Shown here: positions 14,986 to 22,666 of the stretch, piece by piece | How positions within the stretch are numbered: position 1 is the stretch's first letter | Layout: the number at the start of each line of letters is the position of its first letter | NCBI GenBank assembly: GCA_949292445.1 | Contig: CASEZU010000143.1 | Location: 1-23,215, forward strand | Direction: 5' to 3' | Length of the DNA stretch: 23,215 nucleotides | Source of the DNA: an uncultured Spirochaetales bacterium | GTDB lineage: Bacteria > Spirochaetota > Spirochaetia > Sphaerochaetales > Sphaerochaetaceae | The notes under the pieces: model-generated | What the model saw: the letters and a program-made list of their open reading frames with translations, nothing else | Told to the model about the DNA's origin: nothing | Databases searched by the model: none | Translations under genes and position numbers: made by a program

Positions 14986-15015
14986 ACTTTCGTACTATTC
15001 ACGCCCTGTGTGAAT
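14986..15015 (-). promoter_or_regulatory. nucleosidase promoter with an overlapping inverted repeat
   Basis: Minus strand: TTCACA (-35, 15009-15014), a 17-bp spacer, GAAAGT (-10, 14986-14991, weak), then 6 bases to the ATG at 14979. A perfect 6-bp inverted repeat, ATTCAC-7-GTGAAT (14997-15015), covers the -35 and much of the spacer and could be an operator. An alternative upstream -10 (TATATT, 15013-15018) would instead put the repeat in a short leader. Confidence 0.35.
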
Positions 15016-15029
15016 ATAGATGGCATACC

Positions 15030-15167
15030 TTATGTATATGAAAACAAGATATTATCTGATCGGCGATACTGGCTTTCCCTGTTTATCTTTACTGCCATTA
15101 TGGGAAAAGAACAGATTAAGCCGATGAAAGCGCGGAGGCCGGCTTCTTTCTCAAATTTTATGATCAT
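15030..15167 (-). pseudogene. 45-codon ORF in the toxin position, possible truncated toxin
   Basis: The ATG (15165-15167) overlaps the antitoxin stop as ATGA, the usual coupling between an antitoxin and its toxin, and the ORF ends at TAA 15030-15032. The peptide starts MIIKFEKEAGLRAF and ends YRRSDNILFSYT. The start and the YRR-x-D-x-x-x-x-Y ending recall the ends of RelE-like toxins, but 45 residues is half their usual length. The similarity is too weak to name. It may be a deletion remnant, an unrelated small protein, or chance. Confidence 0.3.
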
Positions 15168-15427
15168 AAACCGAGGTGCTTCCTGACTTCTTTTATCGTG
15201 TATACTTCAGCTTTTCCAGAAAGCAGTCTTTTTTCAGCTTCCTCCGCAGCTCTGTTATCCTCTTCATCTTCGATCATTGTTGCAAGTCCTTTGGCAAGCT
15301 CTGGTTTAATGGTCAGCAAATCAAGATACAGACGTATTGCATACTGCAGGCTGATTCCTTCTCTTTCTAGATCTTTTTTGAGTTGATCACGTTTCTTTGT
15401 GTCATATGTCACTGTAATCTTGCACAT
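15164..15427 (-). CDS. RelB/DinJ-like antitoxin
   Basis: This 87-residue protein begins with KITVTYDTKKRDQLKKDL and then EGISLQYAIRLYLDLL, the strand-helix-helix pattern of ribbon-helix-helix RelB/DinJ antitoxins, which bind their own promoter. It ends with a charged stretch and GKAEVYTIKEVRKHLGL, the kind of tail such antitoxins use to wrap their toxin. The frame stays open to a TTG at 15457, but the ATG at 15427 is preferred: GAGG lies 8 bases upstream and the extra residues would cover the predicted transcription start and operator. No full toxin gene is adjacent; only a 45-codon ORF follows. Confidence 0.65.
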   Translation of the reverse strand: MCKITVTYDTKKRDQLKKDLEREGISLQYAIRLYLDLLTIKPELAKGLATMIEDEEDNRAAEEAEKRLLSGKAEVYTIKEVRKHLGL

Positions 15428-15440
15428 AATTCCAGCCTCA

Positions 15441-15483
15441 CTCCAAAGATGGAGCAATACATAGCCGGAGACAATACCGTCAA
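15441..15483 (-). promoter_or_regulatory. antitoxin promoter and candidate operator
   Basis: Minus strand: TTGACG (-35, 15478-15483), a 16-bp spacer, TGTATT (-10, 15456-15461). A perfect inverted repeat CTCCA-AAGA-TGGAG (15441-15454) follows directly and is centred on the expected transcription start near 15449. This is where an autorepressing RHH antitoxin would be expected to bind. Confidence 0.45.
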
Positions 15484-15848
15484 TAAAAGAGGGTGCCTCC
15501 TATCATGATACACTTGTCGCTCATCCCATGAAGATATCCTGCTCTTTTTCACTGTCTCTTTATCCGGATAACAGTTGCGGTTTCGTTTGCATTCATTTGG
15601 TGACCGGTTTTCATAAAGCTGGATATGCATTTCACTTCATGCGTAGTTTCATCTATCCCATAGATGCCGCTGCAGCTGGATACCGGAAAACTGTGAAAAT
15701 CATGAGGTTGGTGTGATATCTGATAGTATAAGTGCCGGAGGTCCTTTGCTATTCTCTTTCTGTGGATGAAAATAATCTTGAATAATATAAATCTTTATCG
15801 ATAAATCCATTGCAGATATATGTTTCTGAACATTTCCCGCGATCACGG
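15484..15848 (+). other. non-coding intergenic stretch, lower GC than its flanks
   Basis: No ORF here has a start site or protein pattern that I would accept. Visible elements are two perfect 12-bp palindromes, TTATCCGGATAA (15560-15571) and TTTATCGATAAA (15794-15805), a direct repeat AGCTGGATA (15617-15625 and 15674-15682), and a small hairpin (15650-15666). The second palindrome lies 44 bp upstream of the rnfC -35 box and could be a regulator site. Decayed coding sequence is possible but I could not recognise any. Confidence 0.5.
15650..15666. repeat. 7-bp stem, 3-base loop hairpin
   Basis: CATCTAT-CCC-ATAGATG is a perfect inverted repeat. There is no T-run after it on either strand, so it is not a standard intrinsic terminator. 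It could be an operator or an RNA hairpin; no transcript through it can be proven. Confidence 0.4.
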
Positions 15849-15877
15849 TTGAGATATGAACGCCATCGTTATACAAT
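15849..15877 (+). promoter_or_regulatory. rnf operon promoter
   Basis: TTGAGA (-35, 15849-15854, five of six), a 17-bp spacer, TACAAT (-10, 15872-15877, five of six). The transcript should start near 15884, giving a leader of about 27 bases that contains a strong AAGGAG (15896-15901) 9 bases before the rnfC ATG. Unlike most first genes in this window, rnfC is therefore leadered. Confidence 0.55.
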
Positions 15878-15910
15878 TCGATGTGTCTTTTTATTAAGGA
15901 GCGTTTGCAG

Positions 15911-17218
15911 ATGAAATTTGCCACTTTCAGACGTGGCGGCGTGCATCCTGCCGACAGGAAATCGCTTTCGAAGGATAAGAAGCTGGAGAGGCTTCCATTC
16001 CCTTCGGAGCTGGTTGTTTCCATGTCGGAGCATCTTGGTGCCCCCGCTGTGCTGACCAAGAAGAAGGGCGATACGGTGATGAGGGGGGAAGTCATCGGAA
16101 GCGCTGCCGGATATATTTCGGCGGACGTGCACAGCCCTGCTGCTGGAGTAATAACCGAAATAAGGAAGGTGAGGGTCCAGTCAGGAGCCATAGCCGATGC
16201 CGCGGTGATAAAATGCGATCCCGAACAGCCCGATCCATGGACGGAGAAGCATGACTGGAGAAGCCTCTCTCCTGATGCTCTTCTCTCCCTTGTGAAGGAG
16301 ATGGGCATTGTCGGAATGGGCGGAGCTACATTCCCGACTTCCGTGAAACTTACAGTCCCGATGGGCAAAGAGGTCGATGCCCTGCTAATAAACGGAGTCG
16401 AGTGCGAACCGTACCTCACCTCGGATTACCGCCTGATGATCGAGAATGGTGATGAGGTCCTGGAGGGCGTGATGGTCGCTGCCGCGATAGTCCGCCCGAA
16501 GCGCATTGTCATAGGAATAGAGGCCAACAAGCTGGATGCCGTTGAGATACTCTCGGCCAAGGCGGCGGAAAAGGGCTATCCCGTGGAAGTCATGCCGCTG
16601 AAGGTGAAGTATCCCCAGGGCGATGAGAAACAGCTTATAAAAGCCATACTCGGAAGGGAGGTGCCGTCAGGTAAGCTGCCTCTGGATGTCGGTGCGGTCG
16701 TCTGCAACCTTGGTTCCTGCTACGCCATGTATGAGGCTGCGGTCTATCACAAACCGCTCATTGAGCGTGTGATAACCGTCTCCGGCGAGTCGGTGAATGA
16801 GCCGAAGAACATCATCGCCCCGATCGGGACGAAGTTCTCGGAGCTCATCGCATACTGCGGCGGAGAAAAAGATGATGCGGTCTCTGTCGTGGCCGGCGGA
16901 CCGATGATGGGTTTTGCCATCTCCGATGAGGACACGCCGATGGTCAAAGGTTCCGGCGGGCTCCTTGTCCTGCCGAAGATGATCGATGATTTCTCCGCTC
17001 CATGTGTGCTCTGCGGAAAGTGCGTCCAGCACTGCCCGATGGGGCTCCAGCCTAACAAGATGTTCAGGAACATAAAGTACGGCAATTACCAGGCCGCCAT
17101 GGATCTCGGGCTGATGGACTGCAAGGAATGCGGCTGCTGCGCTTATACATGCCCGTCGCATCTCCCGCTTGTGCAGGGATTCAAGCTCGGCAAGAAGATG
17201 GGGAGGAAGAAAAAATGA
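15911..17218 (+). CDS. rnfC: Rnf complex subunit RnfC
   Basis: RnfC is the peripheral NADH/FMN-binding subunit of the ion-translocating ferredoxin:NAD+ oxidoreductase. The 435-residue protein starts with the family N-terminus FRRGGVHP. It has the glycine-rich GMGGATFPTSVK (136-147) and GVECEPYLTSD (162-172) flavin/NAD region, a SLBB-like middle, and two ferredoxin-type clusters: C365, C368, C371, C375 and C404, C407, C410, C414. The frame is open to an ATG at 15881, but AAGGAG at 15896-15901 and the N-terminal conservation fix the start at 15911. It overlaps rnfD by 4 bp (ATGA). Confidence 0.97.
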   Translation: MKFATFRRGGVHPADRKSLSKDKKLERLPFPSELVVSMSEHLGAPAVLTKKKGDTVMRGEVIGSAAGYISADVHSPAAGVITEIRKVRVQSGAIADAAVIKCDPEQPDPWTEKHDWRSLSPDALLSLVKEMGIVGMGGATFPTSVKLTVPMGKEVDALLINGVECEPYLTSDYRLMIENGDEVLEGVMVAAAIVRPKRIVIGIEANKLDAVEILSAKAAEKGYPVEVMPLKVKYPQGDEKQLIKAILGREVPSGKLPLDVGAVVCNLGSCYAMYEAAVYHKPLIERVITVSGESVNEPKNIIAPIGTKFSELIAYCGGEKDDAVSVVAGGPMMGFAISDEDTPMVKGSGGLLVLPKMIDDFSAPCVLCGKCVQHCPMGLQPNKMFRNIKYGNYQAAMDLGLMDCKECGCCAYTCPSHLPLVQGFKLGKKMGRKKK

Positions 17219-18279
17219 AGACAGTACGTACAAGTCCCCATATCCATGGGCCGCTTAGGACTGACAGGGCGATGCTCTTCGTGATCATCGCGCTGCTTCC
17301 CTCCGCGCTCTGGGGAGTGTGGGCATTCGGGATCAGGGCACTTCTCGTGCTCCTTGTCTCTGTTGCGTCGGCCATGCTGGTCGAGTATCTTCTCGGCCTG
17401 GTTTCCAAGGAATTCACGCTCAAGGACTATTCTGCGGCTGTTACTGGCCTCCTTGTCGGAATGAACATGCCGCCATCGATTCCCCTCTATATCCCGGTCA
17501 TCGCCTCCGCATTCGCGATCGCGGTCGTCAAGTGGACATTCGGAGGTCTCGGCTGCAACTGGATGAATCCGGCTCTTGCGGGAAGGGTATTCGTCTTCTT
17601 CTCATTCACATCGCAGATGAGCTCGTTTACGCTTCCCCGCTGGATGCAGCTTGATGCCGTTTCCTCCGCAACTCCGCTTTCCGCCATGAAGACGGCAGTG
17701 ACCGGCGGAGCAGCAGGCCGCAGCGCAGAGCTTCTGAGCGGGACGCTTCCTGTTTCCGACATTGCTTCGTCTGCCGCCTCATCGCTGGGCATATCTCCTT
17801 ACGCAGTCGATGCGTTCTTGGGCAATGTGGGCGGATGTATCGGTGAGGTATCGGCTCTTCTGCTCCTTGTCGGCGGGATCTTCCTCATCGCAACCAGGAT
17901 CATAACCTGGAGGATTCCGGTCGTATATATCGGATCATTTGCCGTTCTTTCCTGGATCTTCGGAGGCATTCCGTATGGTCTCGGCGCATTCCACGGCGAG
18001 ATCCTCATGCCCGTCTTCTCCGGCGGCCTCATGCTGGGCGCATTCTTCATGGCCACCGACTGGGTAACGACTCCGACAACGCCGAAAGGGGAGATCATCT
18101 TCGCGCTCGGATGCGGTTTCTTCACGTTCCTCATCCGCTATTTCGGATCACTTCCCGAGGGCGTGTCGCTTGCCATCATCATGATGAACATCATCACCCC
18201 GACGATCGACAGGTTCGTGCGCGTGAAACCGTTCGGATATGTCAGGAAACCGAGGAAGGAGAAGGAGGCGAAGGCATGA
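17215..18279 (+). CDS. rnfD: Rnf complex subunit RnfD
   Basis: This is a 354-residue integral membrane subunit with covalent FMN, equivalent to NqrB. SSATPL (150-155) inside DAVSSATPL matches the flavinylation motif Dxx(S/T)gA(T/S), which makes T153 the FMN attachment site. About ten membrane helices are evident, and GCNWMNPALAGRVF (113-126) is a conserved family stretch. The start ATG at 17215 overlaps the rnfC stop and has GGGAGG 8 bases before it. Neighbouring genes complete the complex. Confidence 0.96.
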   Translation: MKTVRTSPHIHGPLRTDRAMLFVIIALLPSALWGVWAFGIRALLVLLVSVASAMLVEYLLGLVSKEFTLKDYSAAVTGLLVGMNMPPSIPLYIPVIASAFAIAVVKWTFGGLGCNWMNPALAGRVFVFFSFTSQMSSFTLPRWMQLDAVSSATPLSAMKTAVTGGAAGRSAELLSGTLPVSDIASSAASSLGISPYAVDAFLGNVGGCIGEVSALLLLVGGIFLIATRIITWRIPVVYIGSFAVLSWIFGGIPYGLGAFHGEILMPVFSGGLMLGAFFMATDWVTTPTTPKGEIIFALGCGFFTFLIRYFGSLPEGVSLAIIMMNIITPTIDRFVRVKPFGYVRKPRKEKEAKA

Positions 18280-18830
18280 CAAGATACATAAAGACAGCAG
18301 TCATCCTCTTCCTTATCTGTGCGATATGCACGGCTCTCTGCGCTGTCGTCAATGAGATAACAGCTCCGAAGATCGCGGCGAATGTCGAGGGGGACAGGGT
18401 CACTGCACTCGAGGATGTCGCTGCCGGCTTCACTATCGGAGAACAGGTGGATGTGGGCGACGGAAGTGTCAACTATTACATACCTCTTTCCGATGATTCC
18501 GGCGTCGCCGGCTATATCGTCGAACTCAGCACATCCGGCTATGGCGGTGCCATGACGGTCATTGCCTCCTATTCCACGGATGGAAGCGTTATGGAGGCCA
18601 AGCTGATGGCCAATTCTGAAACGCCTGGACTGGGAAAGAAGGCAGAGGAACCATGGTATATGGAAATGTTCAAGGGGCTGGGCGGGGCTGATCCGCTTCC
18701 TGCCGCCAAATCCGATCTCAGCGCCGATGACAGCGCTGCGGTATCGGGAGCGTCGATCACTTTCGGCGGAGTCTCGTCCGCTCTCATCAATGGCTCTGAT
18801 TTCGTCAAGGGCCTTGGAGGTGCTGTATGA
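18276..18830 (+). CDS. rnfG: Rnf complex subunit RnfG (atypical flavinylation motif)
   Basis: This 184-residue subunit has one N-terminal membrane helix (about 5-27) and an extracytoplasmic FMN-binding domain, with SETPGLG (114-120) as in the NqrC/RnfG family. The flavin-attachment region reads AAVSGASITFGG (154-165). The family motif is Dxx(S/T)GA(T/S), so the usual Asp position is A154 and the acceptor is S160 rather than Thr. Ser is allowed in the general ApbE motif; loss of the Asp is less usual. AGGAGG (18263-18268) precedes the ATG at 18276, which overlaps the rnfD stop. The open frame extends upstream to 18111 inside rnfD, but that part is not conserved. Confidence 0.94.
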   Translation: MTRYIKTAVILFLICAICTALCAVVNEITAPKIAANVEGDRVTALEDVAAGFTIGEQVDVGDGSVNYYIPLSDDSGVAGYIVELSTSGYGGAMTVIASYSTDGSVMEAKLMANSETPGLGKKAEEPWYMEMFKGLGGADPLPAAKSDLSADDSAAVSGASITFGGVSSALINGSDFVKGLGGAV

Positions 18831-19459
18831 GCCACATGAAGGAGCTTACAAAGGGTATCTTCAAGGAGAACCCGACATTCATCATCATGCTGGGCATGTG
18901 CCCCACGCTGGGAGTATCCACCCAGGTGTCAAATGCAATAGGCATGGGCGCGAGCGTCATCTTCGTCCTCACCTGCTCGAACATCTTCATCTCGCTTCTG
19001 CGCAAGGTGATTCCCGATTCGGTGCGTATCCCGTGCTACATCGTCATCATCGCCTCGTTCGTGACGATCGTCGAGATGGTGCTGCATGCGTTCGTGCCTT
19101 CGGTCTATGAGGCGCTCGGCGTCTATCTGCCGCTCATTGTCGTGAACTGCATCATCCTCGGCCGTGCCGAGGCGTTTGCCGGAAAGAACGGGGTGCTCGA
19201 CAGTGCTCTGGACGGCATCGGCATGGGGATCGGATTCACGCTCTCGCTTTCCCTGATCGCCCTCATCAGAGAGCTCTTCGGGGCAGGCACGATCACGCTT
19301 TTCCCTGTCGGATCATTCAGCGGAGTCATCACGATACCAGGAATCTCAGAGTCTCCTGTGCGCGTCCTGACGCTTGCCGCGGGTGCGCTTCTTCTGATGG
19401 GTTATCTCAAGGCGTTCTTCCAGTGGAAGACTGCACGCTCAGAGGGAGGCAAGGCATGA
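18827..19459 (+). CDS. rnfE: Rnf complex subunit RnfE
   Basis: This 210-residue membrane subunit of the RnfA/RnfE pair has six membrane helices. C25 (GMCPTLG) and C108 (VNCIILG) fall at the positions that, with the two cysteines of RnfA, hold a [2Fe-2S] cluster in the middle of the membrane in known Rnf/Nqr structures. GGAGG (18816-18820) lies 6 bases before the ATG, which overlaps the rnfG stop as ATGA. Confidence 0.96.
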   Translation: MSHMKELTKGIFKENPTFIIMLGMCPTLGVSTQVSNAIGMGASVIFVLTCSNIFISLLRKVIPDSVRIPCYIVIIASFVTIVEMVLHAFVPSVYEALGVYLPLIVVNCIILGRAEAFAGKNGVLDSALDGIGMGIGFTLSLSLIALIRELFGAGTITLFPVGSFSGVITIPGISESPVRVLTLAAGALLLMGYLKAFFQWKTARSEGGKA

Positions 19460-20049
19460 GCTACATCGGAATCGTAATAACCTATGTATTCATCCAGAAC
19501 TTCATTCTCGTGCAGTTCATGGGCCTCTGTCCGTTCATCGGTGTCTCGAAGAACAGCGAGAGTGCCATCGGAATGGGCGTCGCGGTCACCTTCGTCACGG
19601 CAATAACCTCTGTCGTATGCTGGGGAGTGAGCCATCTCTTCCTCATACCGTTCGGGCTTGAGTACCTGCAGACGATCGCATACATACTTGTCATCGCAGC
19701 TCTCGTTCAGCTCGTGGAGATGGTCATCAGGAAGATGAGCCCCGGGCTTTATCAGGCGCTGGGCATCTATCTTCCCCTCATCACCACAAACTGTGCGGTT
19801 CTCGGAATCGCTGTCATCAACGCAGACAACGGATACAACCTTCTGGAGAGTTTCCTTGCAGGACTTTCAGCGGGACTCGGTTTCACGATGGCGATCGTTC
19901 TGATGAGCAATATCCGCGAGAAACTGGAGATGACCCCTGTGAGGAAGGTATTCCGCGGGGTTCCCATCGCGTTCATATCCGCAGGGCTCATGGCGCTGGC
20001 ATTCATGATGTTCGACAAGAGCCTGCTGACTAATCTGCATCTGGTGTAA
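19456..20049 (+). CDS. rnfA: Rnf complex subunit RnfA
   Basis: This 197-residue, six-helix membrane subunit is homologous to RnfE but inserted the other way round. C25 (GLCPFIG) and C113 (TNCAVLG) match the cluster ligands of the family. The frame opens at 19423 inside rnfE, but the conserved N-terminus [16 protein letters not shown] and the ATGA overlap with rnfE fix the start at 19456. GAGGGAGG upstream is a good ribosome site. Confidence 0.96.
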   Translation: MSYIGIVITYVFIQNFILVQFMGLCPFIGVSKNSESAIGMGVAVTFVTAITSVVCWGVSHLFLIPFGLEYLQTIAYILVIAALVQLVEMVIRKMSPGLYQALGIYLPLITTNCAVLGIAVINADNGYNLLESFLAGLSAGLGFTMAIVLMSNIREKLEMTPVRKVFRGVPIAFISAGLMALAFMMFDKSLLTNLHLV

Positions 20050-20060
20050 GGAGGAAGAGG

Positions 20061-20855
20061 ATGTCTGTAGTAATCGCGTTTCTTATAGTGGGAATACTCG
20101 GCCTCGTCCTCGGCTTCGGCCTGGCAGTCGCTGATAAGAAGCTCGCAGTGGAGAAGGATCCTAAGCTGGAAGAGCTCGAGGCTGCGATGCCCGGAGCGAA
20201 CTGTGGCGGCTGCGGTTTCGCAGGATGCCAGGCATATGCGGAGGCCGTATACAACGGCACGGCGCCTGCAGGGCTCTGTTCTCCGGGCGGTGAGGCGCTT
20301 GCCTCCCGCATGGGGGAGATCCTGGGCATAAAGGTCGAGCTCAAGGAGAAGATGGTGGCGTTCGTGTTCTGCCGCGGCAACAGCGAGGTGACGAAGACCG
20401 ACTACCAGTACAAGGGCATGGCTGACTGCAATGCGGCAGCGCTGCTTCAGGGCGGTCCGTCGGGATGCAAGGAGGGATGCCTTCATCTGGGATCCTGCAT
20501 CTCCGTCTGCCCTGCCGCTGCCATCTCAAAGGATGAGAAGGGCAATGTCGTGGTGGACAAGGAAAAGTGCATCGGCTGCGGCCGCTGCGTCTCCGTCTGC
20601 CCGAACGGCGTCATAAAGATGGTTCCTTACTCCCTTCAGTGGATCTGCGCGTGCAATAATCATGAGCCGGGCGGAAAAGTCCGCAAGACTTGTCAGGTCG
20701 GGTGCATCGGCTGTAAAATGTGCGAGACGAAGGTTCTGGGGAGTCCGTTCTCCGTTGATTCGTTCCTTTCGTCGAATGACTGGAATAGGGATCAGAGCAC
20801 AGCTGAGGCAGCCGCTGAGGTATGCCCTCAGAAGTGTATCGTGAGAAGGAGCTAG
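20061..20855 (+). CDS. rnfB: Rnf complex subunit RnfB
   Basis: This 264-residue subunit accepts electrons from ferredoxin. It has an N-terminal membrane helix (2-24), then the RnfB-type cluster C48, C51, C56, C73 ([10 protein letters not shown]). Ferredoxin-like cysteine sets follow: C136, C140, C146, C150; C170, C173, C176, C180; and C211, C215, C218, C221 with C255 and C259. That is more clusters than the proteobacterial RnfB and resembles forms from anaerobes. AAGGAGG (20048-20054) lies 6 bases before the ATG and overlaps the rnfA stop. Confidence 0.96.
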   Translation: MSVVIAFLIVGILGLVLGFGLAVADKKLAVEKDPKLEELEAAMPGANCGGCGFAGCQAYAEAVYNGTAPAGLCSPGGEALASRMGEILGIKVELKEKMVAFVFCRGNSEVTKTDYQYKGMADCNAAALLQGGPSGCKEGCLHLGSCISVCPAAAISKDEKGNVVVDKEKCIGCGRCVSVCPNGVIKMVPYSLQWICACNNHEPGGKVRKTCQVGCIGCKMCETKVLGSPFSVDSFLSSNDWNRDQSTAEAAAEVCPQKCIVRRS

Positions 20856-20856
20856 A

Positions 20857-22665
20857 TTGAGGATCGCACTCGGGATTTACACAGCTATAGCCTCTTCGTC
20901 TCCTGCTGCGGCTTTTTCCCGCGCGCTGACACTCGTGTACAAACCGGTGCTTTCCTATATGTACAACAATCCGGGTGCGAGACTTTCGCTCTACCAGAGT
21001 GCGGCGATGATAAAGCATCTCGCCGCATCCTGCCCGGAGGTCAACATGCTCATATCGTCGCTTGCCAAGCGCGGGGATCTTGAGCTTGTAACCGGAACCT
21101 ACAGCCAGGCCATCCTTTCCCTCAATCCTCCCAAGGACCGCTCTCTGCAGATTGAGAAGATGACGACGCTCATCAGGCGCTATTACGGCGTCAGGGCCAC
21201 CAGCTGCTTCTTCTACGGCCAGATATGGGCGCCTTCATTCATTCACAGTCTCCGCAACACCGGGATATCCAGCGTGGTCATCTCATCGTACAAGGCCACG
21301 AACCGCGAGCTTGTCGATTCCTCCTCATTTGTGATGAATGAGCTGGGGAAGAAGGTCGGGGTGAAGGTCATCTCGGACAGGATCGCGCAGCTTGTATCAA
21401 GGTACGCCCAGGGAGAGTGCACGCTCGATGATCTGAAAGGAGGCCTCCTGTCCGCTTTCAGGGAGGAGGGGGATGATGAGGTCTTCTTCCTCAGTATCGA
21501 CCAGCTGCTGGAAGGTTCCGCACGCTCAGGCGATGATGACAGGATGATGTCATTCTTCCCTGAGATATTCGCGGCTCTCGGCGGGAGAGGAGTCCTCCTT
21601 CCCGCTATAGCCGCTGACAAGCCTGGATACCTCGACAGCGGATGGTATGGCCGCGATGCCTACGCACAGGGACTCCATTCATTCAATGACATCTTCGTGC
21701 GCAATGAGAATTTCAGGTATCTCCTGAACCGTTATATCGCTCTTTCTGATACAGTCTCCCAGTTCAAGAAGGACAAGGCCGCGAAGCGTGATGCGGAGGG
21801 CGAGCTTTTCCATGTCTCAGTGGGTCCTCTTTTCATCCACGATGCCGAGTGCACGCCGATGAGGATGCAGGAGAGGCGGCTTTTCTGGAAGGCCATCATC
21901 GAATGCGAACGCTGTATCAGTGAATCAGATCCGCAGGCTCTGCGGAGCGAGTATGATTATGAGGAGGCAGGAGAGAATGACTATGTGGCGAGGAACAAGG
22001 TCTTCACTGCAGTTTTCTCTCCGAAGGGTGGCGCTGTCGCCGAGCTCTGCTACAAGCCTCTGGCGGTCAACATCCTCGATACGCGTGTTCCGTTCGACAA
22101 GTCATTTCCCCATGTGGATATGGCCAAGTCCTTTTCTGACAGATTCACAGTCGGGGCGAGGACTGTGGATCTTTCCAGGGAGATGTTCGATTCAGATGTG
22201 CTCTCCCGCACAAGAGGTGAGTACCAGTTCTCGTTCTCCGGTTCAGGACTCTCGGTGATCAAGCACTTCAAGCTGCGCTCGCAGACGCTTGTCATGGAGA
22301 CGACTGTCATATCTGAAGAGGATGTTTCCGGCAGCTACTGCACCGATGTCTTCATGTCCCTCTATGACATGGTCCTCGGTTCATTTGACCAGAGGAGGCA
22401 GATGATGCTGGGACGCCTTGATGATGTCAGGACCGTAAAGTATACTGAAACGCAGTCTGGACTGACGGTATCGTTCTCATCGACGGAGCCTTTCAGCGTC
22501 GTCGAGGAGCGTGTCAGGCAGACACAGAATACATCAATCGGCATCGAGTCGTTCGAGCTCTATTCGAGGCTGTCATTCTCCTTCCCGCTGGAACAGAAGG
22601 CGGGCGAGGCCAGGACATACAGATTCATTCTCAGGGCGAGCGACAGCCGGAAGGACAGGGAATAA
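20857..22665 (+). CDS. GH57-family protein without the catalytic residues (probable pseudoenzyme)
   Basis: This 602-residue protein aligns by eye along its length with GH57 4-alpha-glucanotransferases such as that of Thermococcus litoralis. YKPVLSYMYNNPG (28-40), RGDLELVTGTYSQ (72-84), KDRSLQIEKM (93-102) and the C-terminal half beginning ARNKVFTAVFSPKGGAVAELCYKP all match in order. The active-site positions do not. The nucleophile motif WLTERVWQP reads FFYGQIWAP (118-126), so Glu is G121. The N-terminal histidine motif GIHNHQP reads GIYTAIA. Only D215 remains near the acid/base position, without the following GEKFG. No signal peptide is present. The TTG start at 20857 is one base after the rnfB stop, with AAGGAG (20846-20851) 5 bases before it. 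Its position at the end of rnf suggests co-transcription, but no mechanism is evident. Confidence 0.8.
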   Translation: MRIALGIYTAIASSSPAAAFSRALTLVYKPVLSYMYNNPGARLSLYQSAAMIKHLAASCPEVNMLISSLAKRGDLELVTGTYSQAILSLNPPKDRSLQIEKMTTLIRRYYGVRATSCFFYGQIWAPSFIHSLRNTGISSVVISSYKATNRELVDSSSFVMNELGKKVGVKVISDRIAQLVSRYAQGECTLDDLKGGLLSAFREEGDDEVFFLSIDQLLEGSARSGDDDRMMSFFPEIFAALGGRGVLLPAIAADKPGYLDSGWYGRDAYAQGLHSFNDIFVRNENFRYLLNRYIALSDTVSQFKKDKAAKRDAEGELFHVSVGPLFIHDAECTPMRMQERRLFWKAIIECERCISESDPQALRSEYDYEEAGENDYVARNKVFTAVFSPKGGAVAELCYKPLAVNILDTRVPFDKSFPHVDMAKSFSDRFTVGARTVDLSREMFDSDVLSRTRGEYQFSFSGSGLSVIKHFKLRSQTLVMETTVISEEDVSGSYCTDVFMSLYDMVLGSFDQRRQMMLGRLDDVRTVKYTETQSGLTVSFSSTEPFSVVEERVRQTQNTSIGIESFELYSRLSFSFPLEQKAGEARTYRFILRASDSRKDRE

Positions 22666-22666
22666 T

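Noticed and set aside
14122..15186. 354-codon plus-strand ORF across the nucleosidase gene
   Set aside because: It is antisense to a complete, active-site-bearing MTA/SAH nucleosidase, has no ribosome site, and its composition looks like reversed coding sequence.
15409..15630. 73-codon minus-strand ORF overlapping the antitoxin, as a possible toxin
   Set aside because: It overlaps the antitoxin start in another frame, crosses its promoter, and shows no toxin-like pattern or ribosome site.
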